The translations under genes and the position numbers were made by a program. From an uncultured bacterium (lineage in GTDB: Bacteria; Pseudomonadota; Alphaproteobacteria; SP197): a DNA stretch of 10,324 bases. The notes under the pieces were generated by a model, which was given only the letters and a program-made list of their open reading frames with translations, had not been told where the DNA came from and ran no database searches. The stretch is taken from contig CALLQH010000216.1 of NCBI GenBank assembly GCA_938014945.1, forward strand, positions 1-10,324, in the 5' to 3' direction. Positions 6,183 to 10,324 of the stretch are shown here, piece by piece (the stretch's first letter is position 1; every line of letters begins with the position of its first letter).

Positions 6183-7442
6183 ATGGACATCGCCATCGTT
6201 GGTGGCGGCATCGGCGGCCTTGTCGCCGCGCTGTCCCTGCACGACCGCGGTCTGACGCCGACCGTGTACGAAAGCTCCACGGCCATGCGCGAGCTGGGGG
6301 TCGGCATCAACCTGCTGCCCCATGCCGTGCGCGTGCTCGATGCCCTGGGCCTGCGCGAAACCCTGCTCGAAACCGGGATCGCGACGGCCGAACTCCTGTA
6401 CTTCAACAAGTTCGGCCAGCGCATCTGGCGCGAACCGCGCGGCCTCGAGGCAGGTTATGCCTGGCCGCAGATCTCCATCCATCGCGGGCGCCTGCACGGC
6501 CTGCTTCATGCCGAAGCTGTCCGGCGCCTGGGGGCGGACCGCATCGTTCACGGCCACCACCTGAGCGGTCTGGAGTCAGACGGTGCTCGCCCCATCCTCC
6601 ACTTCACCGAGCGTGCGAGCGGGACCCACCGGGTGAGCGTGCCCTGCGACGTCGCCATCGGCGCGGACGGCATTCACTCCGTGATGCGCAGCCATTTCTA
6701 CCCCGAGGAAGGTCCGCCGGTCTGGAACGGCGCGATCCTCTGGCGAGCGACAACCGAAGGCACACCATTCCTGACGGGTCGTTCCATGTTCATGGCCGGC
6801 CATGCCAACCAGAAGTTCGTCTGTTACCCGATTTCGCGTGCCCATCTTGAAAGGGGCCGCTCGCTGATCAACTGGGTCGCCGAGCTGCGCTTCGATCCCG
6901 ACCGTCCTTTCGCCCGCGAGGACTGGAACCGCAAGATCGACCGGGAGACCTTCCTGCCCGCCTTCCGCGACTGGCGTTTCGACTGGCTGGACATCCCGGC
7001 CATCATCGCAGGCGCCGAGGCCGTCTACGAATATCCCATGGTCGACCGCGATCCCGTGGCACGCTGGAGCTTCGGACGGGTGAGCCTGCTGGGCGATGCC
7101 GCCCATCCCATGTATCCCGTCGGCTCCAACGGCGCTTCGCAGGCGATCCTCGATGCCGAGGCGCTGGCCAATGCACTGGCCGGCGCGGGCGATCCTGTTG
7201 CCGCGCTTGCCGCCTACGAAGCGGCACGCCTGGAACCGACCGCCGCCATCGTGCGCGCCAACCGCAAGCAGGGCCCCGAACAGATCATGCAGCTTGTCGA
7301 GGAACGGGCACCGGAAGGTTTCGCCGATCTTGATGCCGTCGTCAGCCGCGAAGAGCTCGAAACCATCGCGGCGCGCTACAAGCAGATCGCCGGTTTCGAC
7401 CGCAAGACGCTCGACAGCCTTGCCGGAAGCAGGCGTGGCTGA
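6183..7442 (+). CDS. FAD-dependent monooxygenase resembling PhzS (flavoprotein hydroxylase)
   Basis: This 419-residue enzyme is a single-component flavin hydroxylase of the p-hydroxybenzoate hydroxylase class, using NAD(P)H and O2 to hydroxylate an aromatic ring. The motifs are the Rossmann loop GGGIGG at 7-12 with ribose-binding E30, the second FAD/NAD(P)H motif GADGIHSVMR at 160-169, and GDAAHPMYPVGSNGASQAI at 304-322. As I recall Pseudomonas PhzS (5-methylphenazine-1-carboxylate 1-monooxygenase), long stretches match: LGVGIN, EPRG-EAG, SIHRG, SLINWV, YPMVDRDP and MYP-GSNGASQAILD. The start lies 2 nt after the upstream stop. The 3' end overlaps the alpha/beta hydrolase gene by 8 nt. No phenazine core gene is in view, so the substrate is probably another aromatic or N-heterocyclic compound taken for degradation. 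Assignment to the hydroxylase class is firm; the substrate is inferred only in broad terms. Confidence 0.9.
   Translation: MDIAIVGGGIGGLVAALSLHDRGLTPTVYESSTAMRELGVGINLLPHAVRVLDALGLRETLLETGIATAELLYFNKFGQRIWREPRGLEAGYAWPQISIHRGRLHGLLHAEAVRRLGADRIVHGHHLSGLESDGARPILHFTERASGTHRVSVPCDVAIGADGIHSVMRSHFYPEEGPPVWNGAILWRATTEGTPFLTGRSMFMAGHANQKFVCYPISRAHLERGRSLINWVAELRFDPDRPFAREDWNRKIDRETFLPAFRDWRFDWLDIPAIIAGAEAVYEYPMVDRDPVARWSFGRVSLLGDAAHPMYPVGSNGASQAILDAEALANALAGAGDPVAALAAYEAARLEPTAAIVRANRKQGPEQIMQLVEERAPEGFADLDAVVSREELETIAARYKQIAGFDRKTLDSLAGSRRG
7425..7437 (+). promoter_or_regulatory. Ribosome site fixing a GTG start inside the upstream gene
   Basis: GGAAG at 7425-7429 is followed after 5 nt by GTG at 7435-7437. 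The site lies within the last codons of the monooxygenase gene and supports the GTG as the hydrolase start; no ATG in that frame lies near the point where homology to hydrolases begins. An in-frame TTG at 7420 has no comparable upstream purine run. Confidence 0.6.
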
Positions 7443-8313
7443 ACACCGCCTAATTCTCAGCGACGGCGCCGCGATCGCCCTGCGTCGCACCGGCAACCCG
7501 GACGGCCCGCGGCTGCTGGTAGGTCACGGCACCGGCTTTGCCGTCGATGGTTTCGCGCGCATGTGGCGGCCGCTGACCCAGGACTGCGACGTCATCCTCT
7601 TCGATCTGCGCGGTCATGGCCGCAGCGGCCCCGTGGCCCCCGAAACCGTCACGATGCCACGCCTCATCCGCGACATGGCCGAAATCCTAGAGGCTGTCGC
7701 CACGGTATGGGGCGAACGGCCGGTCTTCGGTCTTTTCCACTCGATTTCGGCACTCATGGCGCTGCGCCTGGAAGTCGCCTCGTCCGGCAGTTTCGCCGGC
7801 CTCGTGCTGATGGAGCCTCCCGTCAGCCCGCTCCCGGATGATCCAGCCGCGGCGGCCTTCGAGCAGGGCCGGTTGGGCCTGGAGACCCGCACCACACGGC
7901 GGCAGGCGCGTTTCTCCTCCGTAGAGGAACTCGCGGCGAAGTTCACCGGACGCGGTCCCTTCCGCCACTTCGAGCCCGGCGCAGCGCAGGAACTGGCAGC
8001 GGCCATGCTGGTACGCGATGGCGAAGGCTGGATCCTGGCTTGTCCGCCCGATGTGGAGGCAAGGTACTTCGGCCGCCATGCCGACGACGGCTTCCGGGAG
8101 CGCCTGAACGAACGCGCCTGCCCGGTGATGATGCTGGTGGGGCGCGAGGACCTGGCCATGGCGGGCAGCCCCGCTTGCGTCAGCGTCGATCTTGCGCGTG
8201 GCGCCGGCTTCGACCTGCTCGAACTGGCGCAGGCAACACACATGCTGCCGTTGGAACGTCCCCGCGCCATCGCCGAAGTGACACGCGCCTTCCTGAGGTT
8301 GCACGCCGGCTAG
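7435..8313 (+). CDS. Alpha/beta-fold hydrolase with atypical nucleophile elbow
   Basis: The 292-residue product, read from the GTG at 7435, is an alpha/beta-hydrolase. The oxyanion-hole turn is GHGTGF at 30-35 and the DLRGHGRS motif is at 57-64. The nucleophile candidate is S103 in GLFHSISA, the acid D239 in LVGREDL and the base H269 in QATHMLPLE, so the Ser-Asp-His triad is complete. The elbow is unusual: the common G-x-S-x-G is replaced by F-H-S-I-S. The gene overlaps the monooxygenase by 8 nt, indicating translational coupling, and is the last gene of the operon. In ring-degradation pathways such hydrolases cleave C-C bonds, esters, enol lactones or N-formyl amides of the opened ring; which applies here cannot be told. 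The stop codon sits in the CTAG shared with the convergent TetR gene. Confidence 0.85.
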   Translation: MAEHRLILSDGAAIALRRTGNPDGPRLLVGHGTGFAVDGFARMWRPLTQDCDVILFDLRGHGRSGPVAPETVTMPRLIRDMAEILEAVATVWGERPVFGLFHSISALMALRLEVASSGSFAGLVLMEPPVSPLPDDPAAAAFEQGRLGLETRTTRRQARFSSVEELAAKFTGRGPFRHFEPGAAQELAAAMLVRDGEGWILACPPDVEARYFGRHADDGFRERLNERACPVMMLVGREDLAMAGSPACVSVDLARGAGFDLLELAQATHMLPLERPRAIAEVTRAFLRLHAG

Positions 8314-8909
8314 GCAGACCGGTGCGACACGCGCAGCAGATCGAGATGGCGTTCCAGCTGCGCCGTCTGGCGACGCGCAGGCCATTCTCCGGGATCGAGC
8401 GAGGCGCGCAGGCCGATGCCGTTGATGATGGCGCAAAGCGCCTCGGCCTGCTCGACGGGATCGTCAGCGGGTGCGATCTCGCCGCGTTCGGCCATCGCCG
8501 CAAGGCAACCTTCGACCTGCTGCCTCCAGCGCTTGTGCATCGCCCGCTGGCGTCGCATCAGGGCGGGGTCGCTCAGCGCCCGCGCCCAGAAGCAATACCA
8601 GACGACGATCTCGTCCCTGCCCTTGCGACCGATCGGCAGCGTCTCGCTGAAGAAACCCACGACATCCTCGGGCGCCCGCTTCAGGCGCCGCTCCAGGCGC
8701 GCATTCATCGCGCCGATGGCGTAGTCGAGCGCCGCCAGAAGCACCGCGTTCTTGTCCTCGAAGTAGTGGGTGATGGCACCCGTGGTGCAGCCGGCAGCCG
8801 CGCCGACATCCTTGAGCGTCAGCCCCTCGATGCCTGTCCGTGCAATGACCTGGCAGGCCGCCGCCGCGATGGCCTCCCGGCGGCTGTCGTGATCGACGAT
8901 GCGCGGCAT
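8310..8909 (-). CDS. TetR/AcrR-family transcriptional regulator
   Basis: This 199-residue protein has a TetR-type N-terminal DNA-binding domain, with the helix-turn-helix over about 31-50 (TLKDVGAAAGCTTGAITHYF) and the flanking ARTGIEGLTL and KNAVLLAALDYA typical of the family. The C-terminal region (about 60-199) is helical and should bind a ligand and dimerise; WYCFWARALSDPALMRRQR recalls BetI-type C-terminal domains. Start at 8909 is preceded by GGAAAG 6 nt upstream. It is transcribed divergently from the acyl-CoA dehydrogenase, the usual arrangement for a local repressor of that gene and of itself. It also converges on the hydrolase operon with overlapping stop codons. The ligand is unknown; an acyl-CoA or the operon's substrate are natural guesses. 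Confidence 0.92.
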   Translation of the reverse strand: MPRIVDHDSRREAIAAAACQVIARTGIEGLTLKDVGAAAGCTTGAITHYFEDKNAVLLAALDYAIGAMNARLERRLKRAPEDVVGFFSETLPIGRKGRDEIVVWYCFWARALSDPALMRRQRAMHKRWRQQVEGCLAAMAERGEIAPADDPVEQAEALCAIINGIGLRASLDPGEWPARRQTAQLERHLDLLRVSHRSA

Positions 8910-8941
8910 TGACAGCTTTCCCGAATTACCTGTTACATAAT
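8909..8941 (+). promoter_or_regulatory. Candidate promoter for the acyl-CoA dehydrogenase gene
   Basis: A perfect -35 hexamer TTGACA lies at 8909-8914, sharing one base with the start codon of the divergent tetR gene. The -10 is weaker: TTACAT at 8933-8938 has an 18-nt spacer, while CATAAT at 8936-8941 has a better sequence but a 21-nt spacer. Placement over the regulator's own start region would let a bound repressor block both directions. Confidence 0.4.
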
Positions 8942-8950
8942 CGTGGTTAC
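8926..8950. repeat. TTAC repeats at 7-nt intervals in the tetR/acyl-CoA dehydrogenase gap
   Basis: TTAC occurs at 8926-8929, 8933-8936 and 8947-8950, that is at offsets 0, 7 and 21, in an AT-rich patch inside GC-rich DNA. The last two copies extend to GTTAC. They overlap the candidate -10 region. I find no strong TetR-like palindrome here, only ACC-N14-GGT (8928-8947), so these direct repeats may be part of the operator or may be chance. Confidence 0.3.
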
Positions 8951-8990
8951 GCTAAACGCCGGGGTGGCGACAGGCAACGGGGGAAATCAC

Positions 8991-10160
8991 ATGGATGCAC
9001 GCTGGAGCAAGGAAGACCTGGATGTTCGCGCCAGGGCGCGTGAGTTCACAGAGCGTTATCTGTTCCCCTACGAGGAGGAGCTCGATACCGCCGAGGTGGT
9101 GAACCCGAAGAAGGAAGCCGCCATCCGCCACGCCGTCCGCGACTACCGGCTCAATGCCATCAACCATGCCCCCGAATTCGGCGGCCAGGGGATGACCATC
9201 CTGCAGCAGTGCATCGTCAACGAAGAGGTCGGCGCCTCGACCAACGCCTTGTGGGGCCGCGTCTGGCAGCCACCCATCTGCCTGAAGGACGGCACGCCCG
9301 AACAGATCGAGAAGTACCTGATCCCGGCCTGCCGGGGCGACATCTCGACCTCGTTCTGCACCTCCGAGCCGACGGCCGGCTCGGATGCTGCCGGCGTCAA
9401 GACCGCGGCGGTGGCCAGCGGCAACCAGTATGTCATCAACGGCGAGAAGTGTTTTGCCAGCAATGCCGAATACGCAGACGTCAACCTGCTGACGACCGTG
9501 GTCGACGGCGATGCCGCCAAGCCCACCCTGTTCCTGATCGACAAGGGCACGCCTGGTTTCAACGTGCGCCGCCTGCCCCGCTTTGCCCAGCGTTCGGGCC
9601 ACGGACACCCCGAACTCGACATCGTCGACCTGAAGGTGCCGGCAACGCAGATGTTGGGCGGCGTCGGCAAGGGTTATGAGCTGACCAAGGACTGGTTCGT
9701 CGAGGCACGCCTTGCCATCGCGGCGCGCAGCATCGGCATGGCGGCGCGCGCCAGCGAACTGGCGCTGGCATGGTCGCGCGAGCGCCACCAGTTCGGCCAG
9801 GCGATCATCCACTTCCAGGCGATCGAGTTCATGCTGGCCGAGATGGCGACCGACATCATGGCGGGCAAGTCCATGCTCTACCGCGTCGCCTCCGAGATCG
9901 ATCATGGCCTGGACCGCAAGGTCGCCCACGCCAAGGCGAGCGCGATCAAACTGTTCTGCTCGGAGGCCGGATTTCGCGTCGTCGACAAGGCGGTGCAGAT
10001 CTTCGGCGGGCGCGGCACCATGTGCGAGAACCCGGTGGAGCGGCTGACCCGCGATATCCGTCTGGAACGCATCTGGGAAGGCACCAGCGAGATCCAGAAG
10101 ATGGTCATCGGCGGCCAGATCCGCAAACGCGGCCTCGACATGTACACCGGCTGGGATTGA
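8991..10160 (+). CDS. Acyl-CoA dehydrogenase family flavoprotein
   Basis: The 389-residue product has normal length for an acyl-CoA dehydrogenase, which forms an alpha,beta double bond in an acyl-CoA thioester and gives electrons to ETF. An N-terminal helical domain is followed by the FAD/substrate motif CTSEPTAGSD (123-132), the middle beta domain with VINGEKCFASNA (148-159), and the C-terminal helical domain with RERHQFGQ (263-270), QIFGGRGTM (336-344) and RIWEGTSEIQ (360-369). E363 stands where medium-chain-type enzymes carry the catalytic base. The start at 8991 is chosen because GGGGGA lies 6 nt upstream; a longer in-frame GTG at 8943 would run through the regulatory region. The gene is divergent from tetR and is probably its target. 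It stands alone, without enoyl-CoA hydratase or thiolase beside it. Chain length or branched/carnitine-type substrate cannot be determined. Confidence 0.92.
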   Translation: MDARWSKEDLDVRARAREFTERYLFPYEEELDTAEVVNPKKEAAIRHAVRDYRLNAINHAPEFGGQGMTILQQCIVNEEVGASTNALWGRVWQPPICLKDGTPEQIEKYLIPACRGDISTSFCTSEPTAGSDAAGVKTAAVASGNQYVINGEKCFASNAEYADVNLLTTVVDGDAAKPTLFLIDKGTPGFNVRRLPRFAQRSGHGHPELDIVDLKVPATQMLGGVGKGYELTKDWFVEARLAIAARSIGMAARASELALAWSRERHQFGQAIIHFQAIEFMLAEMATDIMAGKSMLYRVASEIDHGLDRKVAHAKASAIKLFCSEAGFRVVDKAVQIFGGRGTMCENPVERLTRDIRLERIWEGTSEIQKMVIGGQIRKRGLDMYTGWD

Positions 10161-10177
10161 GGCCCTTTTCTTTTTTT
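10131..10177 (+). terminator. Candidate intrinsic terminator overlapping the acyl-CoA dehydrogenase stop
   Basis: GGCCTC (10131-10136) pairs with GAGGCC (10159-10164), whose first two bases are the end of the TGA stop codon. The pairing is followed by C-TTTT-C-TTTTTTT (10165-10177), a striking T-tract for this GC-rich window. The 22-nt loop is long for a classical terminator, so strength is uncertain. Confidence 0.45.
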
Positions 10178-10199
10178 GCTTGCCGCCCGCCTGCCCCTT

Positions 10200-10216
10200 C
10201 CCGGCCCCCTGCCGGG
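10200..10216. repeat. GC-rich hairpin CCCGGC-N5-GCCGGG
   Basis: A perfect 6-bp stem around CCCCT lies in the short gap between the acyl-CoA dehydrogenase and the next gene. A 12-nt palindrome, CGCCGCGCGGCG, follows at 10232-10243, directly before the ribosome site of the next gene. Either could structure the leader; no clear promoter was recognised between 10178 and 10245. Confidence 0.3.
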
Positions 10217-10256
10217 TGGTGTACCGCTGTGCGCCGCGCGGCGATGAGGAGCGATG

Positions 10257-10324
10257 ATGAACCACCCCACCAGCCTGCAGGAGATCGTGGAAAACGGGCT
10301 TTGCCTGGGCTGCGGCCTCTGCCA
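10257..10324 (+). CDS. N-terminus of an Fe-S protein, possibly coenzyme F420 hydrogenase/dehydrogenase beta-subunit family
   Basis: Only 22 codons are visible before the window ends. They read MNHPTSLQEIVENGLCLGC and then G-L-C, giving a C-x-x-C-x-x-C iron-sulphur motif at residues 16, 19 and 22. This spacing, after an E-x-V-x-N-G-L start, is how FrhB/FdhB-like proteins (coenzyme F420 hydrogenase/dehydrogenase beta-subunit family, which also includes F420-independent reductases) begin, as I know the family. GAGGAG at 10246-10251 lies 5 nt before the ATG at 10257; the adjacent in-frame ATG at 10254 is too close. It may follow the acyl-CoA dehydrogenase in a shared unit or start its own after the candidate terminator. 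A simple ferredoxin-like protein remains possible. Confidence 0.55.
   Translation, partial: MNHPTSLQEIVENGLCLGCGLC

Noticed and set aside
8943..8990. Earlier GTG start for the acyl-CoA dehydrogenase
   Set aside because: It would run through the regulatory gap; the ATG at 8991 has GGGGGA 6 nt upstream.
8952..10265. Minus-strand open frame of 437 codons opposite the acyl-CoA dehydrogenase
   Set aside because: It mirrors a clear acyl-CoA dehydrogenase and has no recognisable domain of its own.
1..10324. Mobile elements, CRISPR arrays, tRNA or rRNA genes
   Set aside because: No transposase motif, regularly spaced long repeats, terminal inverted repeats, or tRNA/rRNA signature was seen on either strand.

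Overview
The window is about 10.3 kb of dense, GC-rich coding DNA (roughly two thirds G+C by eye) with strong G/C preference at third codon positions. The families present (dihydropyrimidinase-like and creatininase-like hydrolases, a PhzS-type flavin monooxygenase, TetR, acyl-CoA dehydrogenase, a secreted FecR-domain protein) fit an alphaproteobacterium, perhaps a Rhodospirillales-like lineage with broad catabolic capacity. That placement is inference from composition and gene style; no rRNA, tRNA, insertion sequence, CRISPR array or phage gene is visible.

Layout: (1) 1-1403, minus strand, incomplete at its 3' end: a PLP fold-type III amino acid decarboxylase. (2) 1404-1506, a divergent promoter region with three alternating copies of a CCGTTC half-site. 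(3) 1507-4415, plus strand: a dihydropyrimidinase/hydantoinase-family hydrolase and an FAD glycerol-3-phosphate dehydrogenase (glpD), separated by 2 nt. (4) 4416-4513, a regulatory region with an exact CRP-type core (TGTGA-N6-TCACA) and further inverted repeats, leading into a secreted FecR-domain protein (4514-5257). A long hairpin at 5294-5331 follows that gene. (5) 5374-8313, plus strand, a tight operon: creatininase-family amidohydrolase, PhzS-like FAD monooxygenase, alpha/beta hydrolase (gaps of 2 nt and an 8 nt overlap). (6) 8310-8909, minus strand: a TetR regulator that converges on the operon, the two stop codons sharing one CTAG. (7) 8910-8990, a divergent promoter region, then an acyl-CoA dehydrogenase (8991-10160), a probable terminator and the first 22 codons of a protein with a CxxCxxC Fe-S motif (10257 onward).

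The best candidate for an undescribed system is the creatininase/PhzS-like monooxygenase/alpha-beta hydrolase operon. A ring-hydroxylating flavoenzyme with two hydrolases suggests oxidation and opening of a (probably N-containing) ring, and no phenazine biosynthesis gene is in view. A second cyclic-amide hydrolase and an unusual decarboxylase lie nearby. The TetR-linked acyl-CoA dehydrogenase with a following Fe-S protein looks like a separately controlled module. Substrates cannot be read from the sequence.
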